From Euptelea pleiosperma (taxonomy: Eukaryota; Streptophyta; Magnoliopsida; Ranunculales; Eupteleaceae): 64,000 nucleotides of DNA. This document shows, piece after piece, positions 35,104 to 45,869 of this stretch (the first letter of the stretch is position 1; each line of letters opens with the position of its first letter). The notes beneath the pieces are model-generated. The model was not told the DNA's origin, did no database searches, and saw only the letters and a program-made list of their open reading frames with translations. The translations under genes were made by a program, and so were the position numbers. The stretch lies in the NCBI GenBank assembly GCA_035048495.1, contig CM068549.1, positions 9,906,000-9,969,999 on the forward strand. Reading direction: 5' to 3'.

Positions 35104-36872
35104 AGAGAGAAACCTTGGGTCTTTCTTTGGTTCTCTCCCCGCTCTAAAATTCTTAACCTCTTTTTCCCTTCACCCTCTCTCTTTCTCAATCCCATTCCGG
35201 CAACAACACTAGCAACCATGGGTTGCTCTCCTCTTCGCACTCCGTGAGTAGTGTTGATCCACCATTAATTCCGGCGAGAAGCTCGCCGGAATTGTTCCAA
35301 AGACGGACTGCTTTGCAACTCACCTTCGGTTTCCCACTTGAAATAGCCTGCTGCAACCTGCCCCAAGCCGTTGTCCACCGTCTTGTTCTTCACCATTTCC
35401 ACTCCTCACCGGACTGGATCACCATCCATCATCTCACCATTAATTCCGGCGATAAGCTCGCCAGAATTACAACCACCATTCACCACCTTCTTCTTCTTTA
35501 TTTAATACTCACCTTGCAACCCAGCATCTTCCTTCACCGTTAAAACCTGCAACTTCCGGCGGGTCCTCATCTTCTCTTGTCGAATCCTTCACGGTTTGCC
35601 GGTCTAACGGCCTACAATCTGTCCTTCACACTCCAGCACCACCGTCTCCTTTCACAAGCTCTCCTCATCTGAAACCACTACTGCCATCCCCCTTCACGTA
35701 GCTTGTGCACACCTGTGTGTCAACACCAGCAACTCCGGCTGGTTTCTCAAGCCGTTAGCTCCACTGAACCTACATCTCAGTTGCTGCTACGCTTAGCAGC
35801 AACAACGTGTGCCTCCAAGATCTCACTCAACCTGCACATCATCCTTGCTGCCCAGAACTCCAGCCACCTTCTTTCACCACCTGCTGGTGCTCACCACGGC
35901 TTCTCCACCTTTTGAACTCCGGTGATCTTCTCAAGCTCACGACCTGGCAGCAAGCACCCTCTCAATTCTCAGCCACGTGCTTCTCATCAACCTCTTGGAT
36001 GCATGGTCCTCTTGAGATCATCGTCATCCCTGCCTGCCACCATTCGAACGACCTGCACTTCCATCAGCCACAATAGTGGACCGTCAATCCAACATTCATT
36101 GAAGGTGCTGCACCCTCTTGGTCGTGTGATCCACACACTTGCACGGATTGCCTCTTCAACACAGTGTCTTGGTCTTCCCACGGGCTACATCATTAAGCAC
36201 CTTCATCCTTTGCCCTTCACGATCTCAACCTCCCTTGCTGCCACACCTCTTAACCATGCACCTCTCCTCCAACATGGTTTAGTCACTTCTCGTCTACCGG
36301 ATAGCAACCTTCATTCTCTTTCTACAGCTTGATAATTCAAAAATGGTAAGATCTCAACTCAAGTGATAGAAGGAAAGGTAATATCTTCATATCTAGTAAT
36401 CTTCTCTCTCTAGGTTCTAGGTGATTATTTTCTCTTTCAGGTCAGTTTAGTACTTTCTCTCTCTACATCGCTTTTGAGTTTCATTTCAATTATTTGCTTT
36501 CTAAATTAGTGTTTGCTTTATTTGTTAAATTTTTGTAAACTCGTTTGATCATTCAATAAATTGAGTTAAATTTTATTATTTTGGTATTTTCTATTTTTTT
36601 TAATTCCTACTCAAATAATTCATTAATCTTACTCCAAAAAGAATGTTTTAAAAATCGATCATATCACCATTCTCACCCTTTCATAAATTCTCAGCATTTT
36701 CTGTTATTATTGTTCTTATTTGCCCTAACCCCGAGTGCGGATGATACCGACACGAGCCACTGTGCAAATCTGCATTTTTGCAGATCAAGTGAACCAAATC
36801 GGAGAAATTATAAATATTGTTGAACTTTAGGGTTTCCGTAACCAACGACGCGGAAAAAACCTTAATTTCAAA

Positions 36873-36890
36873 TGGCGTCGTTGCCGGGCG
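36873..36890 (+). other. Primer binding site, tRNA-Asp type
   Basis: TGGCGTCGTTGCCGGGCG, matching the tRNA-Asp complement over 16 bases with one mismatch (T for C). Confidence 0.85.
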
Positions 36891-37351
36891 GTTGACGGGA
36901 TTGCAAAAAGACGAACAGAAATTCGGAAAGCTGCTTAAACTTCAAGATCCGATCCAAATCGGAAACTTTCCACTTTATTTTTCACATTTTCCACTTATTA
37001 TTTTAATGCCTCGGACGGCCGAGTGCAAAGTTGTAATAACTTAGGACTTTATTTTCTCTGCTTTTAGAATAACTGCTAGATAATTTACTAATTAAAAAAA
37101 TACAAAAAATATTAGGGTTAGATTTCAATTCTGCTATTTCTAGTTAGATCACCATTGGTTATTTGATTCAAATTGGAAGATTTCCAACTCCGGGTAATTC
37201 AAAAGTAGATATTTCCGAATCCTAATTCGGGAATAGCTAGAGTTGAATTTCAAACCTTAATTGGAACTATTTCACAATACCTGCCCTAAATCATTGTGTA
37301 TTTCTTGAAACCCCAAAGGCGGTATACCTTCCAATTACATACCATAGACCA

Positions 37352-37633
37352 TTGTGGACTAACGTGATTGCGGAATGCGTTTACCAAGTGAGTAGGGAGC
37401 GAAAGCTCAAAGAGGTGGAGTCGGGCCCAAGCCCATTTGGATACCCCTCCCTATCTCACGGAGGAGATCCCGTGCGTAGCCAACGGGTAAGTAAGTTTCT
37501 ACACCTCGCCTTGAGTGCGATCTTGCTCATTGGGCAAAATACTGTGCCGATTGTCTATTTGCTTTTGCAAACATTATCGGAACTGCTTGGTTTGGCCGTA
37601 ATAAAATACATTAAAGAGCAAACCCAGCTCTAA
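37352..37633 (+). CDS. Conserved leader open frame, unknown
   Basis: 93 codons, starting MWTNVIAECVYQVSRERK. Nearly the same protein as the C-terminal part of the frame at 13281-13616, though the two elements have diverged. The stretch GYPSLSHGGDP compares with GYPSLTHGGDP in the minus-strand leaders through mostly third-position changes, which hints at coding. No recognised family; hydrophobic C-terminal half. Confidence 0.3.
   Translation: MWTNVIAECVYQVSRERKLKEVESGPSPFGYPSLSHGGDPVRSQRVSKFLHLALSAILLIGQNTVPIVYLLLQTLSELLGLAVIKYIKEQTQL
37397..37408 (+). other. GAGC-GAAA-GCTC leader hairpin
   Basis: Identical to the copies at 4886, 13380 and 29375. Confidence 0.45.
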
Positions 37634-38203
37634 CTTGAAACTGGTGGGATTTCATCACTCACCTCGTCATTCCAGCTTTTGTGCAACCACAGCCAAGAAT
37701 TAAAATCAATCAAGAATAGAGCCCACTTAGATCGGTGTTCGAGGAAAACTCCACACAAAGCGACCCCTTCAAAGATCAAGTCGATTAAGTCCATGAGTGC
37801 GGGTCCCTATTATCTAACACACTCATAGGTCCCTACTACTCAAGTATACCGAGCTCGTAAGTGGCCTCCTTGATTGTCTGTCGGATTAGCTAGTGTCGGA
37901 TTAGGAACACGAACCAACCCTAGCTCCTCTTCTGGGAAAACTCATCTTGACGCTTGACAAATCCGGTTAGTCTGGGGTGTACTTAAGTCAGCCAATGTGC
38001 CGCACGTCTGTCTAGGCTTCGGATTATCTTGCAGTCAACTTGAGTTAGTACTAGCGGATTTGCATTGAAGAGTGTATCCTGGTGAGAACCTATAGAGTGA
38101 AAAGGTTAGTCCGGCGGGTATTTGAAGATAAACCAGTGGTCCGCCCACTGTCATAATATACACTATCCCTACACTAACAAGATAATTCATAATACTATCC
38201 TGA

Positions 38204-41200
38204 TTGTTTAGGTTAAGAATATCTATTGCTCTGTGTGCATCATCTAGGCTCATTCGGTTTCATACACCTCTTGTCGACTCTAGAGGCTTGCTCTTTCAGC
38301 ACATGCCTACTTGGACTAGATCCAATCGTAGATTGATTCGATCTGAGAATCATTCTCTTACAGTGGAGTCTTCCACTATTCATCACCCCTCCCCCTTTCC
38401 TCCCCCCTCTTCCAGAGAAAATACCTTCATCGTTATGGCAGACGAACGTCCCCTTATCGAGACGTATGCGCCGATCTCGGCCAACCCGCCATCAAGCATT
38501 GTTCTTCCACCTACTGCGGCGGTACAATTCGAGATCAGGCCGCAAACTATTCAAATGCTGCCAACTTTTAGAGGTCTCCCCAGAGAAGACCCCTATTCCC
38601 ATATCAGGGAATTTCAACATGTCATCCTGCTCTTTAGAAATCAGAATCTTGATGATGACAATGTTAGACTGAGAGTTTTTCCTTTTTCTCTAAAGGATAG
38701 AGCCTCGGACTGGCTTTACTCTCTTCTTGCAGATTCTATCACAAATTGGAAAGAACTTGTAGGAAAATTTATGTCCAAATTTTACCCCATGACTCGTACT
38801 AATCAAATGAAACAACTCATACAGGACTTCCGACAAAAGTCCAATGAGAAATTTTATGAAGCTTGGGAACGATTTCAGGATCATCTGACCAAGTGTCCGC
38901 ATCACAGTATCGACAAAGGCAGTCTGGTTCACATTTTCTACAAGGGACTTACTGATGAGTCCCGCACTATGGTTGAGTCAATGTGCCAAGGAAAATTCAT
39001 GCATAATACTCCTACTGAAGCATACAAATTTCTGGGAGAATTAAGTGAAAATTCCCAGCATTGGACGATTGACAATGAATTCAGTCGAAATACTCCGGTT
39101 CTGTAAACTAATATGGGAAATGAAGCAAAGGTTGACCCTGAACTCAAATCCCTCATTCAAGAGTTGACCAAGTCAGTCTCTGCCCTGGCTGTGTCTGTAC
39201 ACAAGCCTGTTCACCATTCTGCCCCAGTCATGAATATAGGTCAAGAGAACCTAATGTAACCCTGTAATATCTGTTTACAGCCCTCCCACTCTACTGAAAA
39301 TTGTCCTTTAAATGACGGATGTGCCCCTCCACTCCAAGAAGAAGTTTGTGCATTTAACACCTTTAAACCACCTACCCAGAACTCGTATAGCCAAACATAC
39401 CATCCTGATACGAGAAATCATACTAACTTCTCCTGGAGGCAGCAGTCTGCTACATAGCAAAGACCTGCATAGAGCACATATCCTCCTGGGTTTAATCAAC
39501 CCAACAGACAATACCAACAGGGACAATACCAACAGAGTCAGAACCAGACGAGTCAATACCCGTCTAATCAAAATCGATCATTCCAGCAAGGACAATACTC
39601 TGGCCAACAGGCACCTAATCAGAATCCCCAGAATCTGCAGTTAAGTCAAACTGCACCTCAAACCTACAACTATTCTGCCCCTATGATCTCAAATCGTGAA
39701 CTGGTTACTCAAGCTGCTCCTAAACCAGGTCTAGAAGACCTCCTATCACAATTTATTGTGTAGCAAACCCAGTCCATGCAGCGCCTAGAGCAGCGTCTCG
39801 GGAATTTAGAAGCTGAGAAAGCCAAAGGCATCTTCCCTAGCCAACCTATTGCAAATCCTAAAGGGAATGCCAAGGGTGCAGTTTATGAGGTCGGTTCCCA
39901 ATCATAGAATCCAAACTACCAAGGAGAGGTACAAGCTGTAACCACACTCCGATCTGGAAAGACTGTGGATATGGGAGTAAAAGAACCGTCAGAGCCATCT
40001 CCCGATCCTATTCCTAAACCCAGCACAGAGGAACACATTTCAAAATCCACCTCTGATGCTGTGAAGCCTGCACCAAAATCTACAATCCCAGTGCAGAGAT
40101 ATCAGGCGAAGGACAAATCTATTTGTCGGATTAAGCCTCCCTTCCCGGATAGGCTTATCCAAGACAAAAGAGATCAGCAATTTTCAGAGATCTTAGACGT
40201 TTTCAAAGACGTCCAGATCAATATCCCCTTCCTATCCGCTATCAAACAGATCCCTTCCTATGCCAAATTCCTGAAAGAATTATGCATTGTCAAACGGCGT
40301 ACGCATGTACCCAAAGATGCCTTTTTGGCAAAAAAAGCTACAGCGTTCATCCAACGCAATAGTGTAATTAAGCATAAGGATCCGGGAAGTCCTACTGTGC
40401 AATGTGAAATTGGTGATAACTTTAGTTGCACAGCTTTGTTGGACTTAGGAGCTAGTGTGAATCTCATACCATTTTCGGTATACCAGCAGTTAGGCCTAAA
40501 GGATATGAAGCCAACAAAAATCACTCTAAAGCTGGCCGACCAGTCCATAAAAATTCCATGGGGAATTATTGAAGATGTCCTAGTGAAAGTAGCTGACTTT
40601 TACTACCCTGTAGACTTCATCATCCTCGACACAGAACCGTGTCAGGATAATCGGATCCCGGTCATTCTAGGCCGACCGTTCCTTGCTACCACGAATGCAC
40701 ACATCGGGTGTAGGGACGGGAATATGTCAATTGCCTCCGGCAACTTAAAGGCTGAGGTTAACATCTTTCGACTTATGCGACAGGATGCCGATCGCGATGT
40801 GAAAGATGAAATGTGTGCCGTTGAGAGTCTAATTCAGGACTCCACCAAAGATATCTTGAAACATTGCCAAGAGCACTTTGATACTGACTTCCAATGGGAG
40901 TCAGCAATTTTTGAGGATAATACTATCCAAGAGTCAGTTACACTGATTTCTACTCCTCCTCCTATTGTTGAGTACGAGCCTCTGCTAACCATGATCAGAG
41001 ATCCTACTACTGTCAACTCTATCTCGGTAGAGGAGGAAGAATCAAGCTCCACTGATCAGAAACTCGAGCTTAAGCCTCTACCCTCTGAATTATCTTATGC
41101 TTATCTTGGTCCTGAAGAGACTTATCCTATTATCATTGCTTCTGCCCTATCTGCATCCCAAAAAGAGAGACTGATTATGTTGCTAAAGAAGCACAAATCA

Positions 41201-43969
41201 GCCATAGGATGGACCATTGATGACATTCGTGGGATAGACCCTTCTGTGTGTCAACATCACATTTATCTTGAAGAGGACTCTAAGACGTCTAGAGAGCACC
41301 AGAGGAGGTTAAATCCGGTCCTAAAAGAAGTAGTACGGGATGAAATTCTAAAATTGCTTGATGCGGGTATCATTTGCCCCATCTCTGATAGCAAATGGGT
41401 GAGTCCAATCCATGTCGTACCTAAGAAGGCGGGTTTCACTGTTGTAGAAAATGATCAAGGAGAAATGGTGACCCAGCGCTTAAAGAAAGGATGGAGAGTC
41501 TGTATTGACTACAGACGGCTCAATACCAACACTCGGAAAGACCATTTCCCTCTCCCATTCATTGATCAGATGTTGGAACGTCTTGCAGGTCATTCCTACT
41601 ATTGCTTCCTAGATGGTTACTCGGGATATAATCAGATTCCCATTGCACCCGAGGACCATGAGAAGACCACGTTCACCTGTCCATTTGGCACTTTTGCCTA
41701 CAGTCGCATGCCTTTTGGCCTCTGCAATGCACCTGCGACTTTTCAAAGGTGTATGATGAGTATATTTTCGGACATGGTCGAACGGTTCTTAGAAGTTTTC
41801 ATGGATGACTTCTCCATCTTTGGATCCTCTTTCGATGATTGTCTCCAACATCTGAGTATGGTACTCGCAAGATGTCAGGATAAGCGACTTGTCCTAAATT
41901 GGGAAAAATGCCACTTCATGGTAAAGAAAGGAATCGTGCTAGGACATGTCATTTCTGACAAGGGTATTGAGGTTGACAAAGCTAAGATTGATATTATCTC
42001 GACCCTACGAATTCCTAAATCTGTGCGTGATATTCGATCTTTTCTTGGACATGGAGGATTCTACAGGAGATTCATTAAGGATTTCTCCCAGATAGCTCGA
42101 CCCCTATGTAGTCTTCTGGCTAAGGATAGCACTTTTGACTTCAATGCTGACTGTGTGAAAGCATTCGAGCGTCTTAAATTTGAGATTACTTCTGCGCCCA
42201 TCATCCGCCCTCCTGATTGGACCATACCTTTTGAGGTGATGTGTGACGCATCCGACTATGCTCTTGGAGCAGTTTTGGGCCAAAGAGTCAACAAAATGCT
42301 GCATGTGATATACTATGCGAGTAAGACTTTAAACTCGGCTCAGTTAAACTACTCCACTACTCAAAAAGAGATTCTGGCCGTTGTTTTTGCTCTGGATAAA
42401 TTCAGACCATACTTATTGGCTACTAAAGTCATAGCTTATACGGATCATGCGGCTCTGAGATATCTAATGTCCAAAAAGGAGACGAAGCCGAGATTGATAA
42501 GATGGATCCTTCTATTACAGGAATTCGATCTAGAGATCAGGGATAAGAAAGGAACTGAGAATGTTGTGGCTGATCACTTGTCAAGGCTGACTTTAGAGTC
42601 TAATTTTGAATCTCAGCCCATTCTCGAAACTTTTCCTGACGAACAACTGTTCGCTATCTCCGTCACCCCATGGTATGCTGACATTGTCAATTACCTAGTG
42701 ACGGAGGAAATACTATCTCATTGGTCAAAACAGGACAAAAATCAATTCCTGGCAAGAGTTAAGTATTACTCTTGGGACGAGCCTTATTTATATAAATACT
42801 GTCCTGACCAGATTATTCGTCTTTGTGTCCCTAAATCTCAGCAATTAAACATCTTGTCCTCTTGTCATGACCAACCATGTGGTGGTCACTTTAGTTCCAA
42901 AAAGACGGCTGAGAAAATCCTACAATGTGGATTCTACTGGCCTTCTCTATTTCGAGAAACACATATCTACTGCAAGGCCTGCCCTAATTGTCAAAACCTT
43001 TGCAGAATTTCTCAGAGAAATATGATGCCCTTGAACCCTATTCAAGTCGATGAGATATTCGATATGTGGGGTATTGATTACATGGGGCCCTTTCCTACAT
43101 CCAATGGTTTCTAATTCATCCCCCTAGCTGTGGACTATGTCTCTAAGTGGATTGAGGTAATTCCTACAAGAACCAATGACCATCAAGTTGTGGTGAGATT
43201 TTTGAGGGAGTACATTTTCACAAGATTCGGAGCTCCCAAAGCCATTATAAGTGATGGGGGTAGCCATTTCTGCAATAGAGTTTTTGAAAAGTTAATGAAA
43301 AAATACGGTGTAACTCATAAGGTTGCCCTTGCTTACCATCCGCAGACCAGCGGTCAGGTCGAGGTCTCCAATCGGCAAATCAAGCAGATACTGGAGAAGA
43401 CAGTCAATACAACTCATAAAGATTGGTCTACACGCCTCTCAGATGCTCTATGGGCTTACCGAACAGCTTATAAAACTCCCTTGAATATGTCTCCATACCG
43501 GTTGGTTTATGGTAAACCTTGTCATCTCCCTGTTGAGATTGAGCATCGCGCCCTATGGGCGAACAAAAAACTCAATTTCGACTTAGACGCAGCAGGAGAG
43601 GAAAGGAATTTACAACTCAATGAATTGGATGAACTGAGAAATGATTCATATGCCTTGTCAAAAAAGTATAAAGATAAAATGAAATGGATACATGACAAGA
43701 GCATTCTTAGGAAAGATTTCTACCCGGGACAGAAAGTCTTACTTTACAATTTTAGACTTCACATCTTCCCTGAAAAATTAAAATCCCGATGGTCAGGCCC
43801 ATTTGTTGTTACTGAAGTCAAGGCCTATGGGGCTATAACTGTTGAGGATCCGAAGGATAATTCAACCTTCCAGGTCAATGGACAGCGTCTCAAACCTTTT
43901 CAAGAATTAGACGTGTCATCTATTCAAACCTTCGAGATAGATCTTATTGATCCAATATATGAGGACTGA
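38204..43969 (+). pseudogene. gag-pol of nested plus element, six nonsense codons
   Basis: A single frame of 1922 codons with no frameshift. Gag core about 38500-38900; CCHC knuckle CNICLQPSHSTENC at 39262-39303; protease LLDLGASVNLIP near 40435; RT from about 41190 with FMDD at 41798-41809; RNase H with [13 protein letters not shown] near 42240; integrase HHCC finger 42860-43010, catalytic D near 43075, D near 43250, E near 43360; GPF-type C-terminus. Stops at 39104 (TAA), 39257 (TAA), 39455 (TAG), 39761 (TAG), 39905 (TAG) and 43112 (TAA). Several correspond to CAA or CAG in a sister copy. The stretch 39965-43114 is open for 1049 codons, so protease to integrase core is well preserved. The start at 38204 or at ATG 38436 (MADERPLIE) is undecided. 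Confidence 0.93.
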
Positions 43970-44004
43970 TGTTTCTGTCAGTCTCTCTGAGCTCCAACTT
44001 AGTT

Positions 44005-44023
44005 GGGGGTGAATTTCACCCCC
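44005..44023 (+). other. Conserved 3' hairpin 1
   Basis: GGGGGTGAATTTCACCCCC, a perfect inverted repeat 36 bases after the pol stop. Confidence 0.55.
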
Positions 44024-44254
44024 GTTGTGTCTGGCTGAAGACATAAAACTTAGCGCTTTCGGAAAGGCAATTCCGGTATTCCTAGAAGTCATTGAGTCAC
44101 ATGCATAATTCTTATATTTCATATATTATTATGGCTATACAGGTACAATTCCTCTCACTACCATCAGGTATCACCAAATATCAGCCATACTAGTATAACT
44201 CTTCCTCTAACATGCATCACATTCAGAGTTTTCATACATTTTTGTCCCGGTCTG

Positions 44255-44272
44255 AGCACCGAGGACGGTGCT
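44255..44272 (+). other. Conserved 3' hairpin 2
   Basis: AGCACCGAGGACGGTGCT, followed 10 bases later by TTGGGGGTGGGG, a second polypurine-like tract. Confidence 0.55.
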
Positions 44273-45858
44273 GTATTTCAGTTGGGGGTGGGGATTTATC
44301 AAAACTCATGTCTTTATTAGAAAAAAAAAATATATATTTTGAGAAAAATGAGAAAAAGATGTATTTTTGAGGTGATAACCTGTGTTTTACAAAGTTTTCT
44401 AAGTACTTTCGAAATGCTTTTCAAATCCTTTACAATGATGAGTACAAAATTTTCAGAAAGTCTATTTATTGAAAAGGATGTTTGTTTTGAAAAATCACTT
44501 ATTAGCTCTTCATTCAGTTTGAAAGCAAACATTACTACAGTGGATTGAAAAATCTTTGAAAACTCAGATTCAGCAAAAATGTTCACATATCAACGTCAGA
44601 ATTATCCGAAGTTTAGATTATCCAGATATCCAAGAAGAACAAGTATGGAGACCTAACCCAGTGAGCTTTTGAGCTTTTCATTACTTCTGAGTCACAAGAT
44701 GACTCACAATTCTTCTACTTCCCAAATATTTCCATTGAGTGATCTCATTAGCCCTTGCTTTGGTCATGGAACTTAGAACGACATCAAATTTGGATTATTA
44801 CATAAAGAACCTTCTCTATATCCATTCGAGACATCGAAGATGAAAGAACAAATCCTAGAAAATAATATAGGCCATCTTTCTAACCAATCAGACTTTTTAG
44901 CTTCCCTAACATCTATACCATTAGAAACTATTTTTGAGCCTTTTGATGAAAACCTTTTCTTGTTAAATCCATCAACCAAAACCCAATCCCAAAAAGAGTT
45001 CAATACGATAACCTACTTCTGAGAGGATCAAAGAGTATTTGGTATGATTACACCAAGAAAAGAAAAGAAAACAAATGGTTTGTGCTGAAAAGAAACATGA
45101 TCAAAAAGAAAGAATGAAAGGAAAAAAAAGAATTTGAAAAAGGTTGAAGAATATCCAAAAAGACAAAAAAATTGGAAAAAGGAAAGAAGAAAAATCAAGA
45201 AAATATTACCCCTGGGAAAAATTGCAAAGAATAGTGAGATACCCTCTCAGAATTTTTGAATACCAGAATATCCTTCTTTTCTGAACCTATCCTAAGCCTT
45301 AATATAACCTATATAAGTCCTATTTGATTCTAGATTTGTACCATCATCAAGTGTGGAGAAAAGAGAAATTATAGAGTTTGATCCGACGTTCTTAAGTGAT
45401 ATGACATTCCAATCATGAGATCTTAAATCTTCTTATATCCTCCATTCAAGAACTATATATGTGAGACGTTTGCCAATTTTTATATTCATCTCCTCACATA
45501 TAGTTTGAGAGAAAAGTATAAAACTATTTCTGAGTGATTCACTTCTGAGTGGTATACAAGGATTGAGGTCGAGGCATAGAGTCTCTAAGGAGATCCAAAT
45601 ATCTCTACTACCAGATAAGGATGATGTTGAACACACACACACACTGAGTCTGAGTAATCTTTTGTTTGAAGGTCCATTTGTAGAAGTGTTATATTTTGCT
45701 GATTAGTTCTAATTTGTGAATGATTTCTTACATCCTTCACATAATCGGACAAAACGGAATTTTTTCTGAGTAATGCAAATAAGTTTTCTAGCATGTTCTG
45801 CCAAGCCCTTTTTAGCTCACTTATTTCGCAATAATTGCCAAGGATTGTCAATATGCTA

Positions 45859-45869
45859 GTTGGGGGTTG
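45859..45869 (+). other. Polypurine-like tract, nested plus element
   Basis: GTTGGGGGTTG immediately before the 3' LTR. Confidence 0.75.

Larger units (their letters stand above)
33921..36870 (+). mobile_element. 5' LTR of nested plus element
   Basis: TGATATTCACTC to TTAATTTCA. CCGTT units at 34571, 34591 and 34611 (20 bp apart). A GGCCCA/AGCCCA-rich block spans 34710-34995. TATAAAAG at 35096 is a likely core promoter. A run of Pro/Ser-rich open frames at 35223-36332 is repeated in the 3' LTR and is not treated as genes. Confidence 0.93.
36891..38203 (+). other. Leader of nested plus element
   Basis: 1.3 kb, collinear with 12876-14186. Includes the conserved frame 37352-37633 and the hairpin at 37397-37408. 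Confidence 0.75.
43970..45858 (+). other. 3' non-coding zone of nested plus element
   Basis: 1.9 kb, no env-like frame. Collinear with 51713-53623. Contains hairpin 1 (44005-44023), hairpin 2 (44255-44272) followed by an extra TTGGGGGTGG tract, A-rich DNA 45050-45200, and a short (CA)n near 45631. Confidence 0.65.

Noticed and set aside
35223..36332. Series of open frames of 70-136 codons (also 47191-48326)
   Set aside because: They lie in LTRs, overlap in different frames, and have no recognisable domain.
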